Part shown: piece after piece, positions 47,850 to 58,780 of the stretch | Numbering within the stretch: the first letter of the stretch is position 1 | How the letters are laid out: every line of letters begins with the position of its first letter | Origin: Sodiomyces alkalinus F11 | Lineage: Eukaryota; Ascomycota; Sordariomycetes; Glomerellales; Plectosphaerellaceae | DNA: 64,000 nt | Assembly (NCBI RefSeq): GCF_003711515.1 | Contig: NW_021167080.1 | Location: 1 to 64,000, forward strand | Direction: 5' to 3' | Position numbers and translations under genes: made by a program | The notes under the pieces: generated by a model | The model's database searches: none | The model's input: the letters and a program-made list of their open reading frames with translations, nothing else | Told to the model about the DNA's origin: nothing

Positions 47850-48985
47850 CTATAATCTTACCCTTTTCTAGCTCCTCCTCTTATAAGGCTATACCGTCCT
47901 TAGCGGCACTTACCTATAACTCCTCCTAAGGAGGAGCTAAGGTAAGTATAGCCTTAGGAGTAGCCCCCGGATTATTACTAGCGGCGAAAGGGGTTATAGC
48001 TACGTAATACTTATATACACGGCGGATGGAGTAAAAGAGGTTACGAACCTCTTACGATATTATAGTAGTATTATTATTCTTATCCTCTAGCTTTTATAAT
48101 ATATCCTTAAACGTCTTATCTATACTACGTATAAAGGTAACGATATTATTAAGGGCTTATACTATACTTACTTAGAACTTAGCGGTAGCGGACGGGGCGG
48201 TAACGGACGGCTAGGCGATAACAGGAGCGGGAGCCTATAAGGAACCGGTAACGCTATTACCCGATTTAGCTTAACTAAGGATAACTTAGAAATAACTATA
48301 CGCTTCCTAGAACTAGCGGCGATTCTACGCGGGTAATTAGCACGGAAGTCGCGATATAAGAGGATATAAACTTATATCCTTATCTTCGGCGTCCTTTTTT
48401 ATAGTATAAGCGGCTTTCTATAAGGTATTAGTACTATCGTGGGTGGTAGCGGGGAGCTATATCGCCTATTAGTTATAGTTACTATATACCTAATAAGGAC
48501 TACCTATAGGAGAGTACTTATATATTCTATAAGAATACTCGTAATACTTAGCGTCGGCCCTAGCCGCGCTAAGGCCCGACTAGTAGTAATACTTAACACT
48601 ATATTCTTATTTATACTACCGAGTAGCGTACTACGAGTAGGGGGCGATATAGCGGGGTCCTAGCGGGTTCTTAGGCGCGCGTCTCTTCTTAGGGGGGGGG
48701 GGGGGGGTCGGAGTCTACTTATCGTTAGTTACGGCCGACCTCGTAACTCGCTCTATTAAGGGCCACGAACTTATATTATCGTTACTATTACCTTTATAGG
48801 GGCGTTTACGGGGGGACTTAAAATCCGATATCTACTAATAGTTAGCTATAGTGCTAAACCACGGGCGAGGGGTATATAAACCTATAGTGAGGAGAATAAC
48901 GGCCGCTTAAAAGATAAGCTATTACTCGGCGACATTAGTGATACCATTAAGGGACCTACGAGGTATCTCGGAGCTACTGATAAGG
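47850..48985 (-). pseudogene. Gypsy-B2 antisense frame (~378 codons), unrecognised
   Basis: On the minus strand one continuous frame runs from about 48985 to 47850 with only TAG/TAA breaks. Blocks in order: TNVAEQQLIF (QQ as stops), a poly-Pro stretch encoded by the G17 run, KKRRAPKNP, RYIAPYSQY, ARADAKYYEYSYR, QLPATTHDSTNTL, AAYTIKKDAEDKDISLY, an Ala-Pro-Val-rich linker, KFQVSI, FIRSIDKT at 48112-48135, RRVYKYYVAI, TPKAILTLAPP and EEELEKGKI. All recur in Gypsy-B1. It is tail to tail with pol. No known domain; predicted soluble and charged at the C-terminus. The plus-strand open stretch at 48439-48663 is a shadow of it. Confidence 0.75.
48692..48708 (+). repeat. G17 run
   Basis: Seventeen G. 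On the minus strand it encodes the poly-Pro part of the antisense frame. B1 has only a short C-run at the equivalent place, so the length is variable. Confidence 0.9.
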
Positions 48986-49395
48986 TGAAAAATAATTAAA
49001 AAGAAAAAGAATAATTTAACTAAAGGAAGCTATAGAGGGGGGAAGAAAATAGTAAAAACGAGGAGTAGTGGGAGGTTTATTTTATTACCTTTCCTACGCT
49101 ATTAGGTGGAAGGAACGACCCCTAGGTTTATATTCGGCCGGTATATCGTTTATAATAAGCGCGTATAACGGCGAGGAGCTCGCGATAGTACCGCTATATA
49201 AGACCCCCTTTATGCTATTATAGCCTTAAAAGGATCTTAGCTGCTACGGATTATCTCCCTTCGAAGGAGCCTTTAATAGAATCGAATAAAGGAGGCTATT
49301 TTCAGATTATATATAGGGAGGCTAGGGTAATACGAGGTTATAACCGGGCGACCACGATATAACCGCGACCTCGCCTTTAGCCGGGGAGGGGGGTA
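48986..49395. other. Gypsy-B2 region before the 3' LTR, no gene
   Basis: Untranslated sequence of the element, collinear with 27831-28236 of B1. It contains an A/G-rich stretch at 48985-49060. The polypurine tract is probably ggggaggggggta just before 49396. Confidence 0.6.
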
Positions 49396-49598
49396 TATTA
49401 CGGGCTATAGCTCGCAGTATAGTCCCCGGCAGTGGCCGGGACTAAGAAGCACGGACCTCTAATAAGGCCCGTGCGATCCTATAGGTACTTAGCCGCCTAT
49501 ATACCGCACAGACTTTTTCTGTCCTCCTTTCCTCCCTTAGTTCGAATAATCTATAGTTCCGGCCTTAATACGTGAATAACTTTTGATAAGCTGTTATA
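49396..49598 (+). repeat. Gypsy-B2 3' LTR
   Basis: 203 bp, tattacgggctatagctcg to gataagctgttata, same length as 42630-42832. Confidence 0.9.
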
Positions 49599-49603
49599 AT
49601 AGC
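49599..49603. repeat. Target-site duplication of Gypsy-B2, right
   Basis: atagc, identical to 42625-42629. Confidence 0.9.
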
Positions 49604-51470
49604 TTAACGTCTGTGTATCTAAGGATAGAAGCCTTATAAGTACCCACCTAGAGTAATAAGAGGTTACTAGTAAGCGGTCTAACGGCCGTAAAACGGCCTC
49701 GATTATTAAAGACATGGATTAATGATCCTAAGTCTAGGATAGCGTAGTGTAGTAGCGCTTTAGCTTAGTTAACGGAGAGGAATACCCCCTATTATAATCT
49801 TAATTATATTATCATAGAAGGGCGCGCCATCCCCCCTTCTTCCGAGGAGTAAACGCCTAGTTTTATACTCGCGGTGATAGAAAAGTCTTTTAACACTATA
49901 CTTACGAGCGGCGTGATAACCCCCCGATTTTATAGTATAGTAGTTATAATAGAAATAGTATTATAGAGTTAATCTTCCTGGACTTTCTCTATCTTACTAG
50001 CGGTGGTAGCCTCTAAGGCTTCCCGTCTCTTCTATATCGCGGTATCCACGCGGCTTTTAAAACCATAGTTACGTATCTTCTTTTCTATAACCTTTATAAT
50101 ATCTTCACGGCCACGCTAGGTATAAGGGCGTATAGCCGGCCTTACGTACTAAAAGGCGGCGGTAGTGTAGGTATTCTTATATATCTTATAAGGCCTCCTC
50201 GTCGTGGGAGGGATAGGGTTTACAGATATATCACCCTAAGGACGCTTCTTTATCTTTATTATTAGTAGTAATAGTATCCTTAGTATCAGGGAGGTTCCTT
50301 AGGGTGTTAAAGGTGCCTCTCCTAAGTCTAGGCGTTATAGTAGCGGATTATAGGCTTCTTATATTACTAAGAACCGCCCGTAAAGCCTTTACGAAGTCGT
50401 TAATTATTAGCTCGTTTTCCGTAATCTTATCGTAGTTATTGACTAGGTAGTTATTACTCTAGTCCTCGGCGATAACTCTAACCGCTTTTAACGCGTCTTC
50501 CGCCGAATAGTCCGCGCTTAATAGCTCTAAAACGCCTACGTGTTTATAGTGTATTATCGCTATTTTCTAGTTTATAATCTACCCGTCTATATTCTTAGGT
50601 ATAACCTTTATAGGCGTAGTATATTATCGATATAGGACTAGGGCTTCTTTACGGAGGTCTATAGGGGTTAGTCCTTTATATACGTAGAGGAGAGTAATCT
50701 AGGCTTATAGGTTATTTATGGTATTATCCTATAGCTAGGCGAGGAGGTTACGTAACGTAGCGTAGACAGTCCCTTTATTATACAAGCATACCTCGTTAAA
50801 CTCCTTCTACTACGCTTCGTAGTGAGCCTTTTCCTCGCGGTATACGCGGCGATCTTATAGGTAATACGTACGCCCCTTTTTCGAAAGGTTATCAATAAAC
50901 GTAGGCGTCTTTATTAATAGTTCTTTCGTTATGGCCGTAGCCTTCCGGCGAGCGGCCGTCTTCTTCTTACCGGCGGCCGTGGCCGCCGTAGTAGCCGTGG
51001 TAGCGGCGGCGTCTATAACCTCTATAGCCTTATCGCCCTCTAGCGTAAAAGTGGAAGACGGAGTAGTCGTGACGGTAGAAGATAAGGTAGCCGTGGCCTC
51101 CTCTATTATATTATAGTTAATAAAAGCTTCGTATTTACGGATATTAGGCGGCGAAGGCTTAAGATGCCGGTAGGCGTCGGCCTCCTTATCGCTTAGCTTT
51201 AGATTAAGGTAATTATCCTAGCAGGAGGCAGATTTACCGTGTACGGCGTGCTCCTATATCGCCTAATCCCTTTAGTTACTAAGGGTAGTAGCTACTACCT
51301 TTTATTCGATGTTAGATATATTAGAAGATATCTTTACTTGTTTAGTATTTATCGGTTGATTAATTAGTAGATAAGTTAATTAATATCTTAATTACTCTGA
51401 TTAGGTTAATAGTAGTTATTTAAGAGTGCTTATATAAACGTGATTGCTTTTCTATAGTAGAATAGGGGTA
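49604..51470 (-). pseudogene. Copia-A1 gag and protease
   Basis: Minus-strand counterpart of 55455-57140 in Copia-A2. The protease active-site neighbourhood lies near 49750-49690 (LDLGSLI-type). Gag shows the KGRTYYL-type block near 50880 and the alternating Thr/Ala/Val-rich N-terminal stretch opposite 50931-51116, which produces the chance plus-strand open frame there. Confidence 0.75.
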
Positions 51471-51517
51471 GCCTTATTAATATCTATCGTTTAGACGCTA
51501 TAAACCAGGCTTATAAC

Positions 51518-51792
51518 TATCGCACGTTAAAAGAGTATTTATATAATTAACTTAATAGAGCAGAAATCTAGTATATATATATTATATTAAGTTATATCTA
51601 CATAAGTCTCTTATACCCTTAAGCTAGGTAGTAAAGACTCTATTATGGGTACTATATTATTCAGATCCTATCCGGTCTTCTCCGGTATCCGCCTCTGTTA
51701 TATCCTAATACCCGAGGTCCCCGAGCTCCGAAGCCCTTAGTCAGGCATAGATCCCGTATAGACCACGTCGTGATCCGTGTGCCTATACGATA
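51518..51792 (-). repeat. Copia-A1 5' LTR
   Basis: 275 bp, tatcgcacgttaaaag to cctatacgata, the same length as the 3' LTR. The outer (right) part keeps accacgtcgtgatccgtgtg. Flanked by atata at 51793-51797. Confidence 0.9.
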
Positions 51793-51797
51793 ATATA

Positions 51798-53540
51798 GCG
51801 GGAGTAAGAGGCTTTTAAAGTATATACTAGTAATAACCTAGTATTTATAGTAGTCAGAGTAAATAAGTAGCGTATCCTCGCCTTTATTAATCTTAGCTAT
51901 AATTACTATACCGCTATAAGTAAATAGTTTACTTACAAAGTCTAATTACCGTTAATCGATAAGACAAATCCACTACTAAATAGCTTTTTAGAAGCTACTA
52001 GGACTATTAGTAGCATAGGGATTATTATTTACGAGCTTAAGATCGGCGGTTACCCGTAAAGGATATTCGTATATATAGTACCCGGGCTTAATAAAGACGT
52101 ATTCCTCGAGAAGCCCTAGATAAAATAGAGTAACGAAATATACTACGCTAAGGATAAACGGCTATATTACGGAGTAGCCGAATTAAATATATAACTTTAT
52201 TATAAAAAAGAACCTACCGGAGTTTAAGCTATCCGTAACGCCTATTTAGTTACTAGATCCGTGTTCGTGGGTATTATCCGACGATTATAACGGAAAGGCG
52301 AAAAAGTCTTAATCTAAGAAGTAAGCTTAAAAGATATCGAAAAAGCGTTAAATAAGAAATAACTAGCGGACCTAAAGGACTTTATACCTAAAGAGCTACT
52401 ATAAGAATTCGGCGACTTATATACGCCCGATAAGGCTTCGTAATTACCGTTATACCGATAAGGAGTCGACTACAAGGTAAACCTTATACCCGGAAATAAT
52501 AGTAAAAAACTATTACTTCTTTAGAGGCCGCTCTATAATATATCGAGAGAAGAACTCCTAGTATTACGGAAAATACTTACTAACCTAATAAATAAAAGAT
52601 TTATTTATACTAATAGTTTAGAAGCCGCGGCTCCTATTCTCTTTATAAGAAAGCTAGGCGGAGAGTTTCATTTTTATTATGACTATTAAGCGTTAAACGC
52701 GATTACTAAATAAGACTATTACTTACTCCTTTTAATTGCTAAGATATTATAAAACCTAAGTTAAATAAAATAGTTTACGAAGCGTAATATAATCGCTACT
52801 TTGTATAAGATTAGGATAGCTGTAGAATATAAATATAAGACTTTATTCCGAACTCGGTTTTGGCTTCTCGAATAGGTTATTTACGTATTCGGCTTAAGTA
52901 AAGCCCCCGCGACCTTCTAATAATATATTAATAAAACGCTATAATACTTCCTAGACGACTTTATTACCGGTTATATTAATAATATCTAAATTTAGTGTAA
53001 TAGGAGTAAAGCTAACTATAAGGCGAAGGTAAAGTAGGTACTCCGCGCGCTCGCAGATACTAGCCTAAACTTAGATCTATTAAAATACGAGTTTAGCTTA
53101 ATAATAGTAAAATACCTAGAATTTATAATCTCCGCGGGGAAAGGCGTATCTTATAACTTAGAGAAGTTATAAGTTATCCGCGAGTAGGAAGCGCTTATAA
53201 CAGTGAAAGGCGTGCGAAGCTTCCTAGAGTTCACGAATTATTACCGGATCTGTATTAAAGACTTTTCGGGGATATCCGCCCTATTAATAGTATTTACTAA
53301 GAAGGACTATACCTTTTAATAGGGTCCTAAGGAAGAAGTAGCTTTTCGTAAGCTAAGAGTAAGGTTTTAAGAAGGACTGATATTATAATAATAGGACTTA
53401 GTCAATAGGCTATTTATTAAGACGGATTATTCGGGGTGTATTTTTAGGGGTAGCCTATTATAAGAAAACACGGACGGGAATCGCTATATAGTTATATACT
53501 ACTCTCGTAAACTTAATAGCGTTCCTAGTAGAATCTAGGG
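51798..53540 (+). pseudogene. Gypsy-D1 protease, reverse transcriptase, start of RNase H
   Basis: The protease region reads AFINLSYNYYTAIS with Asp-to-Asn at the active site, then QLPLIDKT. RT: SREELLVLRKIL, then AAAPILFIRKLGGEF, YQALNAIT, FGLSKAPATFQQYIN, YINN at 52972-52983 where YIDD is expected (both Asp changed), FIISAGKGVSY and VRSFLEF. RNase H starts (IVIYYSRKLNS) and is cut at 53543. The Ty3/Gypsy order and motifs are clear; stops are RIP-type. Confidence 0.9.
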
Positions 53541-53542
53541 CG

Positions 53543-53702
53543 TATTATATAGCCTGGGCGATAAAGCCCTATATCCCGCGGGCTTTCCCCGGTAACTACG
53601 ATAGCCTTACTTAAGGCCCGTTACGGTTATACTAGTAAACCGCGGTATATTAAGGATAATAGAAAGAAAATTAGTCTTATCCGGCGGCGCCCTACTAGCA
53701 AC
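53543..53702 (+). repeat. Truncated repeat C, copy 3
   Basis: Starts tattatatagcctgggcga, then gccctatatcccgcggg. It interrupts the RNase H frame of Gypsy-D1 and is itself cut at 53703 by an LTR of the Copia-F/K type. Confidence 0.5.
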
Positions 53703-53788
53703 TATTAGATAAAGCGTAGTTAACATCGTTATAAAATAGGTCAAAATTAATTAAGGCAATTATATTTAATTATAACCATATTAGACCG
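53703..53788 (-). repeat. Truncated Copia-F-type LTR
   Basis: tattagataaagcgtag and onward matches 7708-7793 (tgtcagataaagcgtag) for about 86 bp and stops exactly where the Gypsy-D2 LTR begins. No primer site lies to its left, so it is the 3' LTR side of a minus-strand element. Confidence 0.65.
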
Positions 53789-54167
53789 TGTTACGGGTTA
53801 ACCCTAATATAGAGGATCTGGCTATACTCCGGATCTTCCTGACTATGTGCTTAGTTAACGGACCTATATCGCCTAGGTATCGCTACCTGATAGCTAGCCT
53901 AGTGCTATAGACTTTTCTCCTTTTCCTTCTTCCTTCCTTGGTTCTAGATAATCTATGATTACAACCTTATTTAGTGCTATAACCTATAACTAGTCGTTTA
54001 TATATCTAGAACTCTACGATATCTATACGCTACGCTAGCGATAGACTAAGATCCTAACGCTACCGCCTAGCGACCTATTAGAAGTAAATAGGTCGCGGAG
54101 TAGATAAAACGACAGTTCGAAGAAAACGACTAAGCCCTAAATATAAAGCTAGGCCCTTTTTATAAAT
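53789..54167 (+). mobile_element. Gypsy-D2: 5' LTR and gag start, truncated
   Basis: Matches 22757-23135: the LTR starts tgttacgggttaaccc, then the leader and first gag codons (QFEENDQALNIKLG, Q as stop). It is cut at 54168 by the Copia-E LTR. It is a second copy of the D family, not the 3' LTR of D1, because gag follows. Confidence 0.7.
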
Positions 54168-54977
54168 TGTCAGCACACAAATAAGGTACGCAAAAGATAT
54201 GTATGTGTATTAAAGAACAGTAAAAAGTACTCTGCGGAGATATCTAACTATAAGGTAAAAGGAGGAGAAATCGATACAGATACATCGGTCGGAAGTACTC
54301 TATCCGAGTATATAAATAGCGTAAGTTACACCCCAATAAGTGTGTGGTAGTATCTAATATACCCCCCCAGAACTACAGGATTAATTCTAACTATTCTGCT
54401 TGATTAAAGCCGTAAATCTAGCGTAAAATAGAGCCTAGATATTAATCTAACGGTTAAACGGCTTATTAAAAAGCGCACTCTTTGTATACCTAAAGACGTT
54501 AAAAACGTGTAAAAACAGGTGGTTAAATTAGCCCTAAAAATAACGTTAAAAACGGGTACCCAAATAATAATCTAAGGGCACCACAGCCACGGTCAATCTA
54601 GGCTACAGATTTTAAACGCAGTACCGCGCCTCTTATAAATTGCCTTAAGCCCCCTAGCTTAGGACCTCTATCCCTAGCAGATATATAAACGCCTTATATT
54701 TCTGCGGGGGAAGTACCTTAGTTAGCTTATCGCTAACTATCTCTTAGGTCGAGATCTAGACGATTAGGACCTTCTTCTATTCAACGGCCTATCGTATCTA
54801 AAAGGCGTGGATATCGAGATACTTTAATCTAGATATAAACTAAGGGCGTAGAGCCTCTAAAAGGATCCTTGTTTAGTTATTATCGTAGTATATCGTTAGT
54901 AGTTCCTCCTTAAAAGTTAAGGTTAGGTACTTAACTAAACGCCTTATCGCGATGTACTGCCTAGTAGTAGCAGAAAG
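54168..54977 (-). mobile_element. Copia-E: 3' LTR and end of RNase H (left part)
   Basis: The 3' LTR at 54168-54359 reads, on the minus strand, tattagatactaccacac to gtgtgctgaca. A C7 run beside it at 54362-54368 is the polypurine tract. 54380-54640 is 3' UTR. The RNase H C-terminus runs 54977-54640: TTRQYIAIRRLVKYL, LKYLDIHAF and DKLTKVLPPQKYKAF (Q partly as stop). It is separated from its upstream half by Copia-A2. The first ~480 bp retain many CA/TG dinucleotides. Confidence 0.8.
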
Positions 54978-55270
54978 TGTCGTATAGGCAGGACCACGAC
55001 ATGGTCCATAGGGGATCCAGGGGGGATCCACTCCATGACTAAGGGCTCCGAATATCGGGGACTTCGGGTATCAGGATATAATAAGGGTGGATACCGGAAA
55101 AGACCGGATAGGATCCAAATAACATAGTACCCATAGTACCCATAACAGAGTCTTTACCACCTAAATTAAGGGCATAAGAGACTCTCCTAGATATAACTTT
55201 ATATAATATATATACACGAGATTTCTGCTCTACTAAGTTAATTATTTAAGTGCCTATTTAACGTGCGATA
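54978..55270 (+). repeat. Copia-A2 5' LTR
   Basis: 293 bp, tgtcgtataggcagg to acgtgcgata. It contains a short internal duplication (tagtacccatagtaccc). The left half keeps CA/TG; the right half is saturated with TA. Confidence 0.92.
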
Positions 55271-55454
55271 GTTATAAGCCCGGTTTATAATGCCTAAACG
55301 ATAGATATTAATAAGGCTACCCCTATTCCACTATAAAGAAGCAATCACGTCTATATAAGTACTCTTAAATAACTACTATTAACCTAATTAGAGTAATTAA
55401 GAGATTAATTAACCTACCTATTAATTAACTAACCGATAAACGATAATCTAGTAA

Positions 55455-56810
55455 AGATATCTTCTAACGTATCTAACACCGAATAAAAGGCGGCCGCCAC
55501 CACCCTTATTAATTAGAGGGATTAGGCAGTTTAGGAGTGCGCCGTACGCGGTAAATCGGCCTCCTACTAGGATAACTACCTTAATCTAAAGCTAAGCGAT
55601 AAGGAGGCTAACGCCTATCTCCTCCCTATACCTATACCCCCTAACGTTCGTAAATACGAAGCCCTTACTATAAACCCTAACGCGGAGGAGGCCACGGCTA
55701 TTACCGTCACGGCTACTTTATCTTCCACTATTACGCTAAAGGGCGATAAGTCCACGGATACTATAGAAGCCACGGCTACCACGGCCGCTACCACGGCTAC
55801 CGGTAAGAAGAAGACGGCCGCCCGCCGTAAGACTATAGCCACGGCCGTAACGAAAGAGCCCCTAACTAGGACGCCCACGTCTATTGATAACCTCTCTAAA
55901 AAGGGGCGTACGTACTACCTATAAGACCGCCGCGTATACCGCGAGGAAAAGGCAGACTATAACGCGTAGTAGAAGGAATTTAACGAGGTATATTCCTATA
56001 TCGAAGGAACTATCTATACTATATTATATAACCTCCTCGCCTAGCTATAAGATAATACCGTAAATAACCTATAGGCCTGGATTACCCTCCTATACGGGCA
56101 CGTAAGACCGATACCTGTAGACCTCTATAAAGAAGCCCTAGTCCTATACCGACGATACACTATACCTATAAAGGCTGTACCTAAAGATATAGATGCTTAG
56201 GTAGTAAGCTAGAAAATAGCGATAATATACTATAAATATATAGGCGTCGTGGAGGTATTAAGCGCGGACTATTAGGCGGAAAACGCGTTAAAAGCTATTA
56301 GACCTATCGCCTAGGAATAGAGTAATTACTACCTGGTAAATAACTACGATAAGATTACGGAAAATAAGCTAACGATTAATGACTTCGTAAAGGCTTTATG
56401 TACGGCTTTTAGTAATATAAAAAGCCTATAATCCACCGCTATAAAGCCTAGAGTCGGGAAAGACACCTTTAATACCCTTAGGAACCTCCCCGATACTAAG
56501 GATACTACTACTACTAGTAACGATAATAATCAAAAGCGCCCTTGTAGTAACACATTTATAAAGGCTATCCCTCCTATAACGAGGAGGGCTTATAAGATAT
56601 ACGAAAACACTTATATCACCGCCGCCTATTAGTATATAAGGCCGGATATACGCCCTTATACCTAGCGTGGCCGTGAAGATATTATAAAGGTTACGGAAAA
56701 GAAGATACGTAATTATAGTTTTAAAAGCCGCGTGGACACTGCGATACAGAAGAGGCGGGAAGCCTTAGGGGCTATCACCGCTAATAAGATAAAGGAAGTC
56801 CAGGAAGATT
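55455..56810 (+). pseudogene. Copia-A2 gag
   Basis: The frame reads KLSDKEANAYLLPIPIPP, an Ala/Thr-rich basic stretch TATGKKKTAARRKTIAT, LSKKGRTYYL, ENALKAIRPIA and ENKLTINDFVKAL, then a C-terminal segment KKIRNYSFKSRVDTAI. It is the capsid and RNA-packaging part. No clear zinc knuckle remains. The minus-strand open stretch at 55615-55878 is a shadow. Confidence 0.75.
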
Positions 56811-56959
56811 AACTCTATAATACTACGTCTACTATAGTTCATAAAGACCTATCCGTTACCGTGCTAGAGAGACTAGGAGCCCCCCTAACCTAGGGGATAG
56901 CGCGTTATTATACGATAATACTATTAAGATTATAATAAGAATAAGGGATATCCCTTTTT

Positions 56960-58270
56960 ATTAACTAAGCCAGAGCGCTATTATACTACGTGATCCTAGA
57001 CTTAGGATCGTTAATCTATATCGTTAATAATCAAGGCCGTTTTATGGCCGTTAGACTACCCACGGTTAATTTATTAACGCTTTAGGTAGGTACTTATAAG
57101 GCTCCTATCCTCGGATACGGAGATATTAAGCTACGTGTATAATCCTTATCGGGCACGAAGAGGCTATTACGCCTCCGTAATATTGTATGCTATAAGGAAC
57201 TCGTTACTAATATCGTCTCGGAACGCTATCTACGCCTATAAGGTTACCGCTAGGATACCGTAAACGATACTATTATTAGCTCCGCCGATAACCGGCCTAT
57301 CTATAAGCTACTAGATATCCACGGCTAGTATATAATCGAGCGCGCGGAAGCTACGGCCGCTACCGCATTCGCGGTCTCGGTAAGGCACCCCCGCGATAAC
57401 CCGTATAGAAGATCACGATAACTATAGTAACCGTAGAAGACCACGGTATAATAGTAGCACGAACGCCTTAGCTACTACGGCACCGATACTCTCGTAAAGA
57501 TCGTCGACGCCACTTAGGGGGTAAAGATAAAGAGACCTCGTATAACGGACTATGACGCGTATAGGTAATTATAAGTGCTTACGCAGATCCGGCGGATACT
57601 ATCCCTTTACCCGTTAAAGCCCGGAGAGGCCCTAGCTATTAGTTTTCACAATCTAGAAGAGGCGGAGTAATTAACGGGCGGACTATATAAGTCTATTATA
57701 TTCGTTATAGACGTGTATATAAGTTATACGTGGGATTACTACCTATAGAAAAGAGACTAAGGCTTTATCCTGCACGCTCTAAAAGACGCTTTTGCCCTGC
57801 TTAAGACCTAATTCGACGTTAGGCCACGCGTTCTACGGGCCGATTCTAAGATATTTTAGCACCCAGAAATCGTTACTTTCCTCGCTACTAAGGGGATAAA
57901 AGGTTAGCCGTCGGTATTATATTTATAGGCTTAGAACGGCGTTATAGAACGGATTAAAGGTATCGTTAAAAGGAGGGCGAGGGCTATAAGAATTAGGGCT
58001 AATCTGCCTATATCTATCTAGCCTAAGATCTTTAAGACTACTATATATCTGTATAATAGGACGCCACGATATATTAACGACTAGCGAACGCTATACGAAG
58101 GCCTACGCGGCCGTTAACCTAACCTTACGCACCTATAAGCTTACGGCTATAAAGCCTTTATAAAAACGCGCGATACCTAAGCTAAAAGGAACCGCCTATA
58201 AAGGCTAGAACCGAAGGTATAGATCGGTTATTATATCGGATACTAATCCTTAAATAGCTTCCGTATTTAG
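56960..58270 (+). pseudogene. Copia-A2 protease and integrase
   Basis: The protease box LDLGSLIYIVNN lies at 56998-57030 (family LDTGSSxHxxN). Integrase: GTDTLVKIVDAT (57480-57515), FVIDVYISYTWDYY, RVLRADSKIF and NGVIERIKGIVKRR (57930-57975), so all three catalytic acids are still readable. It continues YNRTPRYIND and AYGYKAFIKTRD. Stops are RIP-type. Confidence 0.88.
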
Positions 58271-58494
58271 CTACTATACCTAACGGATATTATTACTATA
58301 AGAGACGTAGTCTTTAACGAAGATAAGATATTTAACGGCAGGATTAAAACGCTATAAGCTATAGCTTCCGCCGAGGAAATCGGGGAACGCCTATAAATTA
58401 TCCATATCACCTAATCCAATAAGACCGCGAATAGGCTAGTATTAAGGGGTATAGCCGTAGACGTATTAGATCTTAAGTTAGAAGACTCTAAGGT

Positions 58495-58780
58495 TACCGC
58501 TATTACTACGGGTAAAGGCGATACTACCGCTATTACTACGGACGAAGGCGAGGCTATCGCTATTACTATAAGAGAGGCTACTACTATTACTATAGACTAT
58601 ACCGCTATTACTACGGGCACCGCTAGTATTACGGACACTACTATTACTATAGGAGAAGACTATACCACCGCTATTACTACGGGTAAAGGCGACGCTACCG
58701 CTATTACTACGGATAAAGGCGAGGCTATCGCTATTACTACGAGAGAGGCTACTACTATTACTATAGATAAGGTTCTAAAT
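58495..58780 (+). repeat. Coding minisatellite in the Copia hinge
   Basis: Imperfect units based on accgctattactacggg plus a variable tail (taaaggcga, agaggct). An exact copy lies at 60516-60801 through the assembly duplication, and a diverged counterpart in Copia-A1 at 26837-27061. Confidence 0.85.

Larger units (their letters stand above)
42630..49598 (+). mobile_element. Gypsy-B2: full-length Gypsy, head to head with B1
   Basis: A 6969-bp plus-strand element with 203-bp LTRs (42630-42832 and 49396-49598) and a 5-bp duplication atagc. Order: LTR, gag, protease, RT, RNase H, integrase, then an antisense frame before the 3' LTR. It is inserted in the protease/integrase part of Copia-A1, 780 bp from B1 and in the opposite orientation. 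Confidence 0.92.
24294..51792 (-). mobile_element. Copia-A1: full-length Copia split by two Gypsy-B insertions
   Basis: Minus-strand Ty1/Copia element with 275-bp LTRs at both ends (24294-24568 and 51518-51792) and atata duplications outside. Removing Gypsy-B1 and B2 leaves about 6.3 kb, close to the ~6.4 kb of Copia-A2 after its assembly duplication is removed. Reading right to left: 5' LTR, gag, protease, B2, integrase N-half, B1, integrase C-half, hinge, RT, RNase H, 3' LTR. The element is dead through RIP and the insertions. Confidence 0.9.
22757..53542 (+). mobile_element. Gypsy-D1: outer element of the main nest
   Basis: A plus-strand Ty3/Gypsy element. The 5' LTR starts at 22757 and gag runs to ~24250. 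Copia-A1 interrupts at 24294-51792 with 5-bp duplication atata. Protease, RT and the start of RNase H resume at 51798-53540. It is cut at 53543 by repeat C before integrase, so no 3' LTR can be assigned to this copy. Confidence 0.8.

Noticed and set aside
48439..48663. Plus-strand 74-codon frame in the Gypsy-B2 3' region
   Set aside because: It is the complement of the antisense frame, and its protein sequence is not kept in Gypsy-B1.
50931..51116. Plus-strand 61-codon Ala/Val-rich frame
   Set aside because: Opposite the Thr/Ala-rich gag of Copia-A1. The matching shadow at 55615-55878 in Copia-A2 shows that it follows gag, not a separate gene.
53789..54167. 3' LTR of Gypsy-D1
   Set aside because: The similarity to 22757-23135 runs past the LTR into the start of gag, so it is the 5' end of another copy; D1 also stops earlier, at 53543.
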